Notes under the pieces: model-generated
Databases searched by the model: none
Seen by the model: only the letters and a program-made list of their open reading frames with translations
Told to the model about the DNA's origin: nothing
In this document: positions 1 to 13,150 of the stretch, piece after piece
Layout of the letters: every line of letters begins with the position of its first letter
Numbering within the stretch: the first letter of the stretch is position 1
Program-made: the position numbers and the translations under genes
Assembly: GCA_019914945.1 (NCBI GenBank)
Contig: CM034110.1
Span: forward strand, 8,511,808-8,575,807
DNA from: Typha latifolia
Lineage: Eukaryota; Streptophyta; Magnoliopsida; Poales; Typhaceae
Direction of reading: 5' to 3'
DNA: 64,000 bases

Positions 1-2585
1 CCAATGTGGCTCTCCATCCTTCACAAACCATCCTCATGCCACTTGCCAAATCTGCTCTCAAGACAATAAAAGTATATATATATATATGTTTTATGTAGAC
101 ACATATTTTTAAAATTCAAAGAGACCAAACCTTTAAGAAAACATTGCCACCTTATTTACAGAATTGTTGTGCTGCCGTAAGTGTGACTTTTATGATATAT
201 CTTTTTACTACCATTTAAGTCGGTAATGCTTCCCTCCCTTTGTAGGGTGAATCCAAAATCCAAATCATATGATATCTTTGGTATCCTTGATCAGCTCCAC
301 TGATATTGGTGATGGATGAATTTCTTTATTACTTTCCTTAACATGTAATATATGAAACATAGTATCCACTGGATCTATATGCTATATTGATTTGGTACAA
401 GCAAAAGAATTATTTTTTGCTTCCTTTCTTCAAAGAAACAACAGAGCATCTAGAGATATCCTTCCTCAGAGTACAGTGAAGAAAACTTATCGACTAATTC
501 ATTGAAGAATTTCAGTAACTACTACTTGAACTAACCATGAATATGCGAGATCAAAATCATCTCCACGAAACCCACCAACTAAACTGAGAAGAATCAACCA
601 TATATGCTTCACAACAAAACCTACCCAAATGTTTCAACAAAAAGAATAGAATAAAGAGATAAAATAGAACTAATTAGCATTATTAGCCTCCATACTGATT
701 GATCCAAAGTAGTTTCCATTGCGTTCTAAGTTCGCAATCAAAGATTGAACAATCCTATTGGCTCAAATCTGGATAATAACATCTTTTAAGAAACAAGAAT
801 TGAATGGAAATCAGAGAAAAAGAAAGAAAAGAAATAGAGAGACATACACACACCATCGAGAGTTAAAAGCTCCCGATATCTTCTTAACTCCTCGCCAATT
901 TCTTTTCTCTTTCGCTAAGAGGGGAAGAACCGAAGAAGAGCTGAGAGAATAAAAAGTAGTTGCTTTGAAGAGAAGAAGAAGATATCTTATTAATTATACT
1001 TCAAACAAAGAAAGAGTGGGTCCGATAGGTAGCATAACGACAACGAATAATAGTTGGATAGGCGATAATAACAATAATGATATAATTTTAATTCCCGCGT
1101 TTTTTTACTTTTCAAATAAAACCCCGTCTTTTATTAGATTTGTCAGAAGCCCTTATTAAATTCAATAGCGCCTATCAAAGTTACTACGAGAGTAATATTT
1201 CGTAACGTAGGGTGTGCAATGAGAACTTTTGTCGGATTCAAAACACAAAAGGGCTAGTATTTAATTTAGGTAAAACGAGGTCAGAGTCACTTAGTCGAAT
1301 ACAACTTGCTACACGAAATTTTTGGAGAACGTGTCAGAGTCATTCAAACATTATTTGAGATGTTTGAATTTGTCTCTTAATTTAAGTGCTCAGTCATAAA
1401 CTAAAATAATAATAATAATAATAATAATAATGTTAATAGCAAGAAGAATTGATATAAAAAAGTTGACCTTTTCCTTAGTGCCAGTGGACTTGGTTTTCTT
1501 CTTCTTCTTCTTCTTCTTTTAGTTTGAGATATGGGTTGACATAGGTGATAAGAATTATTTTAGCTCAACTTTATTTGTTACTTATGCAGCTATACTAATT
1601 AAAACCTAGAGCGTAAGACAGCTATCCCATAATTATTTTTTAGAGAAAATGACGACTAGGCCCCAGTTAAAGATATATTACAAAGAAAAATAAATTAGCT
1701 CTTCTCTTTGACCAGTAAATCTCTCAGCTTTCGTAAGTTGTTCTGACGTCAGCGATCCGTTCTTCATAATTATTATCATCCATCTGCTGCTGCGGTTTCT
1801 AATTATGGAATAATATATCCGATTATGTGTGCTTGTATGTCATTTCCAGTATTAAACGTCATGTACTGCTGGATGGATGTTTGATAAATAATTAACAATT
1901 ATTTAATCATATGACGATTTTCTTTTCCAATTATAAAGTCATATATTTCCAAATGTTCAACCAATTCATATTGGACTTTTATTACTAACCTGATGACCTC
2001 GTCCCCAGACACGGTTGCTTCACTGGAAGCCGTCAAATTAGCCAAATTAGGCACTTTTATTTACCACCTCATTTGTACTTTTCTTCCTGGAATTTTCATA
2101 GGCATTTACTACTAATTACTAGATGGAGATTACTTTGATATTTCTGACCTGGATCACATAGAATGACGCTAATTTTTCTTTCATATATTATCTATGTTAT
2201 ATTCCAAATTTTATAATTAACACCTATCTTTTCCTTGTTAATTTATACAAGATATTTTAAATACTTCTGAACTTAATCTTTGTATCTCTGACATAATATT
2301 TTAAAATAGAGGGTCGGATTATAAAAACACGGATGTGAATAATAAATCTATTAGAAGATAGGGTTTATTTGAAAATTTACATGCCCCCGGGCCCGGATCC
2401 ATGCGCATCAACGGAACAAAACGGATACGGGTACGGTTTGACCGCTATCCCATCCGCATGCGATCCGCCTCATGGATAGACCTCCGCTAGCCACGTGGCA
2501 AAAGTCCAACCGCTGCTGACCCTTCTCCGGAGTCCATAATGGAAGCAATAGCAACCAAAGCAGAGCTATCCTCCTTTGATCACTC
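1..2585. other. Intergenic region upstream of STN8
   Basis: No supportable gene. It contains an (AAT)n run near 1405-1431, a (TTC)n run near 1497-1519, and otherwise AT-rich sequence. The stretch near 760-1000 is purine-rich on the + strand and could be the 5' leader of a minus-strand gene lying off the left edge, but no coding exon can be proved. The last 100 bases belong to the STN8 promoter or leader. Confidence 0.5.
2492..2497. promoter_or_regulatory. G-box (CACGTG) upstream of STN8
   Basis: A palindromic CACGTG with CC/GG flanks lies about 90 bases before the STN8 start codon. G-boxes of this type bind bZIP and bHLH (PIF/HY5) factors and are common in light-regulated photosynthesis genes. 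A role in STN8 expression is inferred only from position and motif. Confidence 0.4.
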
Positions 2586-5084
2586 ATGGCTTCGCTTCTT
2601 CCTCCCACCACTGCATCCATCACCAACCACCTCACCTTCCCCTACCTCCCTTCTCCCAAACCCACCTCTCTTTACCAACTCAACAGCCCACTAACTTCTT
2701 ATAGAAGAGGCAGAGGAAGGTGCAGTGCCACTCTTGGAAGCAGCCCTGAAGACCTCATCGCAAACGGCCTTCAGTTGGATGAAAAAAACCCTCTTTTTCC
2801 CATCCTAACTTACACTCTTACCCAGTTTGAAGGAATTGCGACGAAGTTACCAGAGATTGAGAGATGGGAGATACTGGTTCTTGTTGGGTTGTCTTGGATT
2901 TACTTGACTGCAAGGCCTGGCGTGCTCATTGGAGCAGTGGATGCTTACATCTTTGCGCCATTGCAGTTGGGCTTGGACGGTTTGTTAGGGAGGAGGAATT
3001 TGAAGATGAGCGATTTCGTTGTCGGCGAGAGGTTGGGGGAAGGATCGTTTGGGGTTGTCTATGCAGGAGCCATTGTGCCGAAGGATGTCATTATGGAGGA
3101 TAGGGTGGGGAAGAGGAGGAGGGTGCAATTGGATGAGAGGTTCAAGGAGAAGGTCATTTTGAAAAAGGTAATGATATTGTTTTCCAACATTAGTTTTTCA
3201 TTGGTCAAATTAGAAGATTATGTTAGTCCCCATAACTTATTTGATGAAATGCCTAAACCATATTCGGTCTAGATATGTAGGCTAAGTTAACTAGCCAATT
3301 GCATTTAAGTGTATTGAGCTGAGGAAATAATGTTTTAGGTTGTTGAATGTGGTTTATTAATCAGGTGAAAATGGGAATTATAGGAGCTGAAGAATGCGGT
3401 GATTTTGAAGAGTGGTTTAACTATCGTGTCTCTAGAGCGGCTCCCGAATCATGTGCTGAGTTTCTTGGGAGTTTTATTGCCGATAAAACATCTTCAGAAT
3501 TCACCAAAGGAGGCAAATGGCTCGTGTGGCGATTTGAGGTATGTCCATGAGTACCATTTCGATTAATTCCTAATTTCCTTCGAAAATGGGTGTTCCTTGA
3601 TTTGCTGAGGATTGAGGCCAACTTAACATTGGTTTGATATTGGACAATCAGTTGACCTAGTTATGTTACACGTCCTCTGAATGGCATTTTTTTATTTCTT
3701 TTCTATGTTTTTGATGCCTGGGAACTTAACTAGTAAGCCTTGTGGTTGACACTATAGACAAGCATTGGCTTCTTGTGTGACAGCAGTCTTTGTGAACCTA
3801 TCATAGTAAAATTGTCAATTTTCTATGAAGTAGAAGTTGCTGCTGATGGTGAAGCTATGTCCTGTCTTTGCTTGTTGAATCTTTCATGTAGCTTTTCAAC
3901 ATCATTGGTAACTGGATTATTTCCATTCTATTTTTCTACTTCAAATTTTCTTGTATCACATCCAGTTTGTGTTTTGCTAGAGATTTTTATGTACTAAGTG
4001 TCAACAACTTAGTCCGGGATTTAATGATTTTTATGTACTTTCATGCACATCATAATTGAATAATCATCTTAGTAGCTCAATTTTCCTGAAAAGATACTAA
4101 TGGTAACCTCATGTTGTAGGGAGACAGAAACTTGCTAGATTACATGAACGAAAGAAACTTTCCATTCAACTTAGAGTCCATCATGTTTGGGCGCGTCCTT
4201 CAAGGACTTGACTCAATTAAAAGAAGTGCACTGATCATTAAGCAAATAATGAGGCAGATAATAACTTCTCTGAAGAAGATCCACGATACAGGAATTGTTC
4301 ATCGAGACATAAAACCGGCTAACTTGGTAGTGACTACAAAGGGACAGATCAAGCTTATAGATTTTGGCGCAGCAGCAGACCTTCGTATCGGCAAGAACTA
4401 TGTACCAAACCGTGGATTGCTTGATCCAGACTATTGTCCTCCCGAGCTATACGTGCTTCCAGAGGAAACACCCAAGCCTCCTCCAGAACCTATTGCAGCT
4501 ATTCTCTCTCCAGTTCTTTGGCAGGTTAGCTTTTCTTCTTTCTCGCTCTCTCTACAGATTTCACATATATAAGGTACATATGTAATTATGTATAGTCTCA
4601 TAAAAAATTTTGTTCTGCCCTCTTAGGGTCATATCAATATAAACCATCCAAACTATTCATATATCACTGGATCCAACCTTCCATAAATCATTAAATCCCG
4701 GACTAAGTTGTTGACACTTGTTTATGCTTGCTGCAGCTTAATAGTCCCGATTTATTTGACATGTACTCAGCTGGGATTATACTGATGCAAATGGCAATTC
4801 CCACTTTGAGGTCTACATCAGGTCTGAAGAACTTCAACTCGCAGCTGAAGGCAGTTGGTTATGATCTAAACAAGTGGAGAGAAATTACCCGATCGAGACC
4901 CGACTTACGAGTACTTGATCTTGATTCTGGTAGAGGATGGGATTTGGCAACAAAACTAATAGCAGAAAGAGGAGAGCTGAGACGAGGTCGGTTATCTGCT
5001 GCTGCAGCCCTAAGACACCCATATTTTCTTTTAGGGGGTGATCAGGCAGCCGCTGTGTTGTCAAAGCTAAGCTTAACCAAATAG
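2586..5084 (+). CDS. STN8: Thylakoid serine/threonine kinase STN8, chloroplastic
   Basis: Four exons, 2586-3167, 3365-3538, 4120-4524 and 4737-5084, all joined in phase 0, give 502 residues; Arabidopsis STN8 is close to that length. The N-terminus (1-50) is Ser/Thr/Pro-rich with few acids, as in a chloroplast transit peptide. A hydrophobic segment at about 94-127 should be the single thylakoid membrane span. The kinase domain follows: glycine loop GEGSFGVV (151-158), catalytic HRD (313-315), DFG (333-335), all intact. STN8 phosphorylates PSII core proteins (D1, D2, CP43) and works beside STN7, which targets LHCII. The tail after exon 3, with SPDLFDMYSAG, matches STN8 better than STN7. Exon 3 carries HRD and DFG, is 405 nt (in frame if skipped), and is flanked by a perfect 35-bp inverted repeat. 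The gene converges on the thioredoxin gene. Confidence 0.95.
3996..4030 (+). repeat. Left arm of perfect 35-bp inverted repeat, STN8 intron 2
   Basis: This sequence in intron 2 is the exact reverse complement of 4685-4719 in intron 3. The arms are 654 bases apart and enclose exon 3. Pairing in the pre-mRNA would put exon 3 in a loop. Confidence 0.95.
4685..4719 (-). repeat. Right arm of perfect 35-bp inverted repeat, STN8 intron 3
   Basis: Exact reverse complement of 3996-4030. It lies 17 bases before exon 4, so a stem here could also cover the branch point or polypyrimidine tract of intron 3. Confidence 0.95.
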
Positions 5085-5843
5085 GATATTTCTGCTGACT
5101 TTACCAACACATTAGTTCTGTATAGATTAGTATAATATTGTCTTGCCCTTTTGCCCCTTTTCTGTTTCATGGAATTAGGTAAGGGGAGAGTGGGTGTTTG
5201 TTGTTATCAACCCTGTGTTCAGGAAAGCATTTTGTAATACTATTGCAGCAAGTTAAAAGAAATATCCTCCATTGGATCTCAATTATCATTACTTTTCCTG
5301 GTTAGCTTCTTCTCAAATAGTTCATACATTTTGTGGAATATATTATACTGGTACACACGACGAGTATTCTTCAATTAGTTTGTGGAATGAAGTTTTCATA
5401 TTTTTCTACTAGAATTGCTGGTAAACTTAATACTTTTTCAGTAGAGTGTTTGTATGTTCTACTTTTCCCCCTCCTATTTGATAAATAGACAACCCCAGTC
5501 TGATTCCTTGATTGCCTTCAGCATTCTTTATAGAAGAAAGGTTAGAACCAACATCAGAGTATATCACAGGTACTTAAGAAATTTTGAGCTGTTCTTGAAG
5601 AAGGATGGCTTGAGCTTGATCAGAACATAATGATACAAATCAACTTTTTCTATCCTCATGTACGAGGCTATTCTTTCTCGCTCTAACCCATTCTTTCTTT
5701 CATTCTTTTTGCTCTGGTTATGAAGAACTAGCAGCTCCCTATCAGAAGTTTATTACAAATAAACTCAGATCTAGATCCAAGAACAAGTGACGTGATCCTT
5801 GCACTCAAGGCTAATGCAGAAAACCTGCTGCTATTTTATCCAA
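5085..5843. other. Convergent 3' region between STN8 and thioredoxin
   Basis: No coding sequence. It holds the 3' UTR of STN8 at the left and the minus-strand 3' UTR of the thioredoxin gene at the right. No strong repeat seen. Confidence 0.6.
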
Positions 5844-7200
5844 TCAGGGTACATCATCCTGAATTCGCTGAGGTTGGCATGCTAGTGAATCAACAAAGAA
5901 GACCATTTTTTTCTCGAGCTCCACTTTGTTTGAGCCTTCAAGCATATCCAGCTTCTTCCCATCTTTTAGGAAGAGGAATGACGGAGTTGCGCGAATATTC
6001 CACAGTGAACTCAATTCCTGAAGAAAGCAACCAAAACTCATCGGAATCACAGCAGTCTATTCATCATCGCATAAAAGTTCAAGGAGAATTATACTTAGCA
6101 CCACCTATTTTGTTTTTAGTTTACTTTACATTCCTTTCTTTCAACACGTCTACTTTAAATTCTATATATTTCCATTGATTGCCTTCATATGAATTATGAA
6201 GCATCTGTTGTCTATGATGATAATATAGCATGACCAGCAAAAAAATAATGCAAATTGGACAGGCGACCGAATAAAAGAACCCACATACTGCTAACTCATC
6301 AACATCTATTGCGAGGAAGACGAGTGAAGGGTGCCTCGTAGATAATGCAGCATATAGAGGAGCACTAACTTTGCATGGTGCACACCATGATGCACTGAAA
6401 TTCACCACAACCTGTGCAATTGTAGATTTTTATGGTTAAATCTCATGAAGCAAGAATATGAAGAAGTAATATTACATGAGAAGCATCTATAATCCAATGA
6501 CACAAACCAGAATGTAACACAGAGAAATCTCATACCGCTATTTAGAGATTAGAATTGCCCATTTGATCTGATTCTTTTCATGCCTGAATTAGTGTTCATG
6601 TATTTTGTCAGGCTTGCAAAAAATTTCACCTTGTTCATAAGAGTGAGCCAAATTTTCTTGGAGTATATTCGCAAAGATTAGAAAACCGAGAATGTAATGT
6701 TCATGGCCATTGTCTATAGTGTTACGTAAACCTAAAATCATGTATATGTATACATGTATGTGAATATAAACAATCCACAATTAGCACTGAGGCTCTCTTA
6801 TGTTAAAATAGGATTCTGGCAGAACTCTATTTCTACATGTCCTGAGTGACATCGATGATTAGATATTAGGAGAAACCACTGCGATTAGTTTTGAGTATGT
6901 GATATGAATGGAGAGCAATTGCAATGTCTCAAAAAATCATTTAATTAGGAATTTACTTACTATACTCCCTTCCTCATTTGATTGTGCTATCTCCTCATCA
7001 TAGCTTTTCTTGTCAGTTATGACATGAACATTGCCACCAGAATAATCGAGCTTTTCCTGGCAAATAATAGTACTCTAAAATTAAAAGTAAAGAAAGAAAA
7101 AAAAAAAGAAGCAAGTCCCCATTAAAATTGAGTAAATTATCTCTTAATAAAAACTACGAGTGAAAAAGAAAAACTTAACTCTTCCAAAGCAATTTCCCAT
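5844..7200 (-). CDS. TRXH9: h-type thioredoxin, TRX H9/H4 subgroup, WCAPC active site
   Basis: Four exons (minus strand): 7200-7180, 7056-6961, 6411-6289 and 6017-5844, all phase 0, give 137 residues, the usual size. The first exon is only 21 nt and encodes MGNCFGR. I chose this start because Gly2 and Cys4 fit the myristoylation and palmitoylation signal typical of the H9/H4 subgroup, and because an in-frame stop lies just upstream. The next exon opens with EKLDYSGGNVHVIT, a hallmark of the same group. The active site is WCAPC (48-52) instead of the usual WCGPC; both cysteines are kept, as is the cis-proline (Pro92). The protein should be a membrane-anchored disulfide reductase that can move between cells, as reported for Arabidopsis TRX h9. 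Ala for Gly should alter redox potential, but by how much is not visible from sequence. Confidence 0.92.
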
Positions 7201-10200
7201 TTATTTATCAATAACCACTAAAAGATCATCCGCTTCTCCTGGGGAAAAGAAAAAAGTAATGCAATCCGCCGGAAATTGCAATCGTAGATCAAGGCAAGAT
7301 CGAGCAATTTGATACCTAAATCCCAGCCTTCTGCGATTGGAATGGCGGAGGAAGGGATTTTGGAGGGGGGAAATCGACGGCTTCGCGATCCAAGATCGAG
7401 AAGCCCACTCGAAGCGGTGATTCGCGCGCGAGATCGGCAAATCACGAATAGCTTATTTCGCCATGGAGGAGGGATATAGGCCGGACGAGTGTGGTAGCAG
7501 TAAATGACGAAAATGCCCTCGCGGGTCTGCTGGTTTGACTATTTGTGCTGTCGGAACGAGGGTAGAGTGGGGTAGAAAATGATTTCTCGGAGAGTTTGAC
7601 CCTAAAATAAGGTCTTAGCAATCTTCGACACCTCATATGGTTAACCTGGCGGAATCGAATGATCTACTTTGCGATTAATTGTTATAATAGGTAGTTGTGC
7701 CATTTGTATCCAGGTGTTCGACTCTTCTATATATATATTAGAGAAAGTTATTTATTGAGTTTAGCAATTTATTACAACTTGGTATAGTGAATAAAAAAAG
7801 AAAATAGGGTTTCGGCTTATGAATAAGTTCACACTTGGTTAGGATTCAAATCAACTAACAAAGAAGCATAGTATCAAATACAGTACTAAACAGAAATAAG
7901 GAAACAAATAAAGTATGATAACAAACTTGGAAACAAGCATCCCATCCCGCTTGACTAATACCGTCAACACCACAAATGGAAGCAAGAAGAAGTTTGAGAG
8001 CTTTTGATTCAGTGTCCTATGGCACAGTTGACACCACAGTAGACTTAAAAGAGCAAACTACAAATCCTAAAGAAGTAAGATGCAAGCTAGGGCCAAAGCA
8101 ACTCCAAAATAGATACAATCTCACAGAGTTGTAAACCCCACTAACAAAGCAAAGCAACAATGAAGCACGGCACGTTGAGGGACGGTGGACATAAGAGGAG
8201 GATGAGTGGTGACAGTAGGGTATAAGGAGGAGGTGGCAGAGTGAGGTCGAGGAGGTTGGGCTAGAATAGTCGGAGCAAGGCACCGACAACTAATGATGCG
8301 AGTCCTGGCGGGGTAGGGATCAAGTATGCAAAGGTGAAGATGGCACTGACACCAATATCGACAGGTAAATCGAAGGAGGCTTTGGGGAGGGCAGCAACTG
8401 ATTAAAGTCCACACATGGAAGAAACCAATCATATTATCTGGAAACGGGTACTACTCGATTCATCAAGGACAATGATTTTGATTGTGGATCCATGGAATCG
8501 ACTTGGGCAGATCATGTGCAACAACAACCAAACTTGTTAAGAATCTGAGATTAATCAATGCCTTTGTGTGCTGGAATGATCCCCCACATGCCACTTAATG
8601 CTGCTCCCAGAAACGACTTGATTAGGGAAAATTAAAATAATAATAATAATAATAATATATATGAGAGCTTCTCAAGTGGAGTACTAGCATGGCAGTGATG
8701 CAGTATAACACTCATTCCAGTAGCAAAAGAAGAAGAGATAATCAGTATAACTCCAACTGTTTCATTAGTCATACGGTGGTGAGTGCATAATGTTAGATAA
8801 TCAGTTAATCTAAAATTTTTAATTCCTGCGTGATTGAGTTAACAGAGTATTTGAGTAGAGATATTGAGTTCAGACTTATTTATTATTTAAAATAAAACTA
8901 TTATTTTTTTAATTACTTTTAATTTTTAGAGTAGTTAGCGTGTTATTATCTAGCTAACAAATCCTTTCTCATTAAATATCAAAGGGAGAACACTGAAATG
9001 TAACCCACCCCCACATGATGCTGCGTCTCAGGAGGCATTGCCTGCCGACTTCTGCCTGCCAAACTGGAACTGGCTATGAATTGGACTGCTCGTTTGATCG
9101 AAGGCTTAAATGGGTCCCGAAATTAATTAACGTCTTTTGGAATTGGCTCCAACTTTTTCTCAGATCTCATTAATTGCATGGGTTTTGGTCATCAGGCTCG
9201 TGAGCAATCACTCCTTTCAAGAGCTGCAGGCCAAATGGAAGCATTTTATTGTTTCTTTCCAGGATGATGAATGCTTATAGTTTCCTTATTTGCTGGCATA
9301 ATTAAGATGCATTGGGTGCTTTTTATATTATGAGATGGCATATGTAGAGTTAGCCACTCTAGCATGTCACCCTTTTTTATAGTATATAAGTTCCTTTTTT
9401 TGAAGTGCATGGGAGTCTGTAGCCCAGAGAGATCATTAACTGAGGGGAAAAAATAAAGTGAAAGGCATGAGATAGAGACCCATCACCCAACTATTTGTCA
9501 GGTTATTGTGTGAAACGTGAGTGAACAAACCCTCTTCCTCGTTGTTGCCTGGAGAGGCATCCGGATTTCCGCCATGAATTCGTCCTTTCCTGGAGAAAAA
9601 TTTCTCTTCTTGTAAGCTACTTGCTGTAGGAGCAGTGACAAGTCCCAACTTCTCCCAGTGGAGTGTTCTTCATTTGCTCCAGGGTTAGACAAAATGAATG
9701 GTTATATTACTATTTCGAACTGTTTGATTCGGGTCAAAACAGGAATCATTCTAATTGGAACAAATACTAATGATAGAAATGCATCAAGAATGGGTCGAAT
9801 GGAACTTAGTACACAAGCCACCGGTGTAAACAGGAATCATAAGTTCAATTTTCTCATAGACATTAAAATAAATATTAAAAAAAATTCATTGAAATGTTAT
9901 ATGGTTTTAATCCATTTCACGGAAAGATCTGCCGAATTCTAAATATAAAAAAGGGCAGACTTTTTTGTCTAGCCTCTAGACTAATGAAGTCCACCAGAGA
10001 GTGGATTTTGTTTAATTTCTTTTTACATGTTTTTTTTTTGGGAAAGGTGAGTATGGATTTAATTAATAAATGCACTCCAGCATTTAACTTTTTGTCGCCT
10101 ACTAGCACCTTATCCAGAACAAAAACTTTTGTCGCCTAGCATGATCCACCAAATCAATACTACTTTGTTATATATATATATATTAGTAAAGCAAAACCTC

Positions 10201-10397
10201 CGACTGCTAAGCTCTCACGTAGAAAAAAAGAAGAAGAAAAGAAACAAACAAGTGTAAATGGCACCCTCTAAATATACTATTTTCCTAATAATAATAAAAC
10301 TTAAGAAAATATGAATAACACGAAAAATCCCGCCACTCTCTCACTACCAGAGCTCGCCGAAAGACTCGAACCTGGAGGGTAGTATCGTCATTTTATA
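7201..10397. other. Intergenic region, no supportable gene
   Basis: About 7201-7490 is GC-richer and is probably the thioredoxin 5' UTR and core promoter. The rest is AT-rich. Around 8020-8430 a GC-richer minus-strand stretch holds overlapping Ser/Leu-rich open frames without recognisable domains, possibly a decayed retroelement leader. A short (AAT)n run lies near 8637-8657. About 9650-9940 holds two copies of AACAGGAATCAT roughly 90 bases apart, of unknown meaning. Confidence 0.45.
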
Positions 10398-11144
10398 CTA
10401 AGCTGTAACGATATCGTGCGAGAAAACGTCCGCATCGAACTCCCCGAATTCCACCTCCCAAAAGAGCGGCCGCGGCCAGTAGAACTCCGTTGAATCAAAC
10501 GGCGCCTCGAAGGCGAAGCCGAAGGCGCCGTCCTCGTCGCTGTTGGGGAACCAACCAGATGACGCTGTATCCTCGTTGTAATGGAGCACCGAAGTCGGGG
10601 ACGAGCTCTTAACCGGCGTCTCGGGGTGGGATCTCGTCGCCGGCTTTTCGGGAGGGAAGTTTGTTACCGCCTTCGACCCCTTGAGGCGGAGCGCGGCGGA
10701 GTCGTAGACGGTGGCAGCCTCCTCCGCTGTGTCGAATGTCCCTAGCCAGACCCGCTTCCTCTGGTTCGGGTCTCGTATCTCCGCCGACCACCGTCCCCAC
10801 GGCCGCCGCCGCACCCCCCTGAACTGCTTCATGCCCGTCGCTTCCCTCGAGGACGACGCCGCTCTCGCCCTCCTCCTCGTCGCTGCCGCCGCGACCTCGA
10901 TCTCTATCTCGTGCACGTGCCTTCTCACGCGCCGCCATCCCACGCCACATTCCTCGTCACTCGAGGACGAGTCCGTCGCATCAGCGTCGGTGAAGTAGAC
11001 CCGTACGACCCGCCTCCTTCTTGCTTTCCCGGCGGCCGGGGCCGTCTTCCGGGTCGCAAAGATGTGCTCGGAGAACTTGATGGGCTTGCCGGCGATTTCC
11101 ATTTTCCTGCTCAGATCCATCGGTAGGAGCCTGAGATTGAACAA
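10398..11144 (-). CDS. CRF/PTI6-type AP2/ERF transcription factor
   Basis: Single-exon gene of 248 codons. An N-terminal CRF domain (about 19-66) reads KPIKFSEH, then [20 protein letters not shown], the signature of cytokinin response factors and tomato Pti6. The AP2/ERF DNA-binding domain is at about 107-164, with [18 protein letters not shown] and [12 protein letters not shown]; such domains bind GCC-box DNA. The motif SSPTSVL (181-187) is the conserved putative MAPK site of CRFs. The C-terminus is acidic and aromatic, fitting an activation region. In-frame methionines at residues 9 and 15 are alternative starts. The gene is strikingly GC- and CpG-rich against its AT-rich flanks, common for intronless ERF genes. 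It acts in the nucleus, probably in cytokinin or stress responses; the exact CRF clade cannot be set here. Confidence 0.93.
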   Translation of the reverse strand: MFNLRLLPMDLSRKMEIAGKPIKFSEHIFATRKTAPAAGKARRRRVVRVYFTDADATDSSSSDEECGVGWRRVRRHVHEIEIEVAAAATRRRARAASSSREATGMKQFRGVRRRPWGRWSAEIRDPNQRKRVWLGTFDTAEEAATVYDSAALRLKGSKAVTNFPPEKPATRSHPETPVKSSSPTSVLHYNEDTASSGWFPNSDEDGAFGFAFEAPFDSTEFYWPRPLFWEVEFGEFDADVFSHDIVTA

Positions 11145-11302
11145 TCCGGAGCGGCGCAGGGTTTCATCAAGAGCAAAGGTAAGAGGAAGATGCCCTCTCG
11201 AAGTAAAGAGAAGATATCCGAGAACCAGCGTGTAGGTTTTAGTTAGGGTTTTAGAGGGCGGGAAACGAAGGGAATAGATAGAGGAGAGGAAGAAGAGGAA
11301 GG

Positions 11303-11304
<2 letters not shown>

Positions 11305-11334
<30 letters not shown>
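11305..11334. repeat. (GA)n tract in CRF leader
   Basis: About 15 uninterrupted GA units 160-190 bases upstream of the CRF start. GAGA tracts in plant promoters and leaders bind BBR/BPC proteins; a role here is only suggested by position. Confidence 0.9.
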
Positions 11335-11337
<3 letters not shown>

Positions 11338-11513
11338 GAAGCTAAAGATTGGGGGGCTAGAATGGTATTTGAAGCCCAAATTTTCGTACCTCGTTATTAT
11401 CACCAACTTTTTTTACTTACCATTTTACCCCTATCCAGCTAGTAGGGCAGACGCGAGTCGGGGTCGTTACGTGCCTGATCCTATGGAATTCCTCTCTCAC
11501 GAACGCTGAGGTA

Positions 11514-11917
11514 CACGTGGGCGCTGCTCGAACCGCGCGATATGGAAATGGGCCACTGGGTTGGTGGTGAGGGACAGCTCACAGTAGGGAGGAGGGACCG
11601 AGGGACGAGAAAGGAAAATTGTTGTACGCAGTAGTGCCAGAGTAATTGCTGAATTAATTTTAGGGCGTTTTCGTACATTAATTTGATGGGGGGCGTACGT
11701 TAACGCCTGGTATTAGGAATATGCCATTGGTGGGGTCCACAGTAAATAACCTCGATTAGGAGGGGTAGGTACGCCGGGAAAGCCAAAGCCATCTCTGGGA
11801 CTGGGAATGGAGCAGTTAAGTTGTCCACCACCGTAGGGACGGACATTTACAAAATGGAGAGGAGAGCGCGAATAACGTCCGCCGAATCCAGCGGACGATA
11901 CAGTGATGCGCCACGTG
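11514..11917. promoter_or_regulatory. G-box/ABRE-like elements upstream of CRF gene
   Basis: CACGTG occurs at 11514-11519 and 11912-11917, with a further ACGT core a few bases beyond. They lie about 370 and 770 bases before the CRF start. Paired ACGT cores are typical of ABA- or stress-responsive promoters. Function is inferred from motif only. Confidence 0.35.
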
Positions 11918-12099
11918 GACGACCACGTCCTCATTTCTAGGTGCGACTAGGCTCGTGGAGTTTCTTTCTTCTTCTTCTTCTTCTTTTTTTTAATTTACAA
12001 ATTATATTTTACCCCAGTCAAACCAAAATTTACTTCAACTGATTTCATTTTCGTATGTATCCGTATCTATTTACTTCCTCATTTTTATATTATTATTAT

Positions 12100-12350
12100 T
12101 TTTTATTATATTTTACTAAGTTATAAGTTAAAAATAAATATATTTATCAAGACAAATTTATAAATAATTTGATAAGCTATCTAAAATAATGCCGATCGAA
12201 TTTTAAATAATAAAAATATTATATATATAATATTATTGTTATTTAATCTAATAAGTAATTATTTGAGATAGCTTATCAAATTATTTATAACCTTGTCTCT
12301 AATAAATATCTTTATATTAGACTTATAGATTAGTTAAATATGATAAAAAA
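12100..12350. mobile_element. Foldback MITE-like element
   Basis: A long imperfect inverted repeat. The left arm (about 12104-12205) contains GATAAGCTATCTAAAATAAT; the right arm (about 12245-12345) contains its complement, ATTATTTGAGATAGCTTATC. Similarity continues outward through the whole arms (for example ACTAAGTTATAAGT against ACTTATAGATTAGT). There is no ORF. Size and structure fit a non-autonomous DNA transposon; the superfamily cannot be set because the target duplication is unclear. Confidence 0.6.
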
Positions 12351-12404
12351 AAATTTTAATTTAAATATAATCATACAGAAATAAATAATAAAAGTAGAGA
12401 TTTT

Positions 12405-13150
12405 GGCAAAAGTAGCCTTCTTTTAAATTTTATTTACCCAAATAACCCTAACACATCAAGATAATATTAAAATAGGTTTATGTAACTATAGCCTTACGTA
12501 AAACACTCATAAGTTTAATATTTTATTTTTAGATAAAAATGTAAAAAAATTTGTCTTAGAAAACAATGAGTAATTAAGCTTCTTAGAGAAAAAAAAAACT
12601 AAAAAAAAATATAAGTAAAATTTGAAGGAGCAACGATTTTCAATATCTTCACAATATTTTATTACTAAAATGAATAATCAAGCATAAAGTTATGACACTA
12701 TAAACTTTTTTTTTTATATTTTTACTTATATCTTTCAAGTTTGAGGTCCAATTAAGCTTCAATCAAAATTATTACATTTAATTTTTTTTCATTTTTATAA
12801 TTACATAATTATATGTCTAAAAATAAGCTATCAATTAGAAAGTTACGATGTGCAAAAGTGAGTAGTTTAGCGTCCTAATAAGATACTAAATATTTTAGTA
12901 TTTTTAATAATAAGATGCTTAACTATTGAGCAATGTATATGTATCCTTTTTTTTAAGTAAAGTGCTAAAATTTGTAGTATTTTTTTCAATAAAAATATTA
13001 AATCATATAAGCATTTTACTTGAAAATATGATTAACATGTAGTATTTTACTTATGGCTATAGTAAAATACGCTTCTTTTAGAATTAATTAGGTTTGGGGA
13101 TCTATTTTGATAAATAAAATTTAAAATAGGGTTAGTTTGGACAAATACTT
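12405..13150. mobile_element. Inverted-repeat element, candidate MITE
   Basis: The ends are inverted copies: CTTTTAAATTTTATTTA near 12418 and TAAATAAAATTTAAAATAG near 13112. A second pair lies further in: AACTATAGCCTTACGTAAAA near 12485 against its complement near 13040. The interior is AT-rich and non-coding. A related sequence lies at 26700-27090. Exact ends and target duplication are not resolved. Confidence 0.4.
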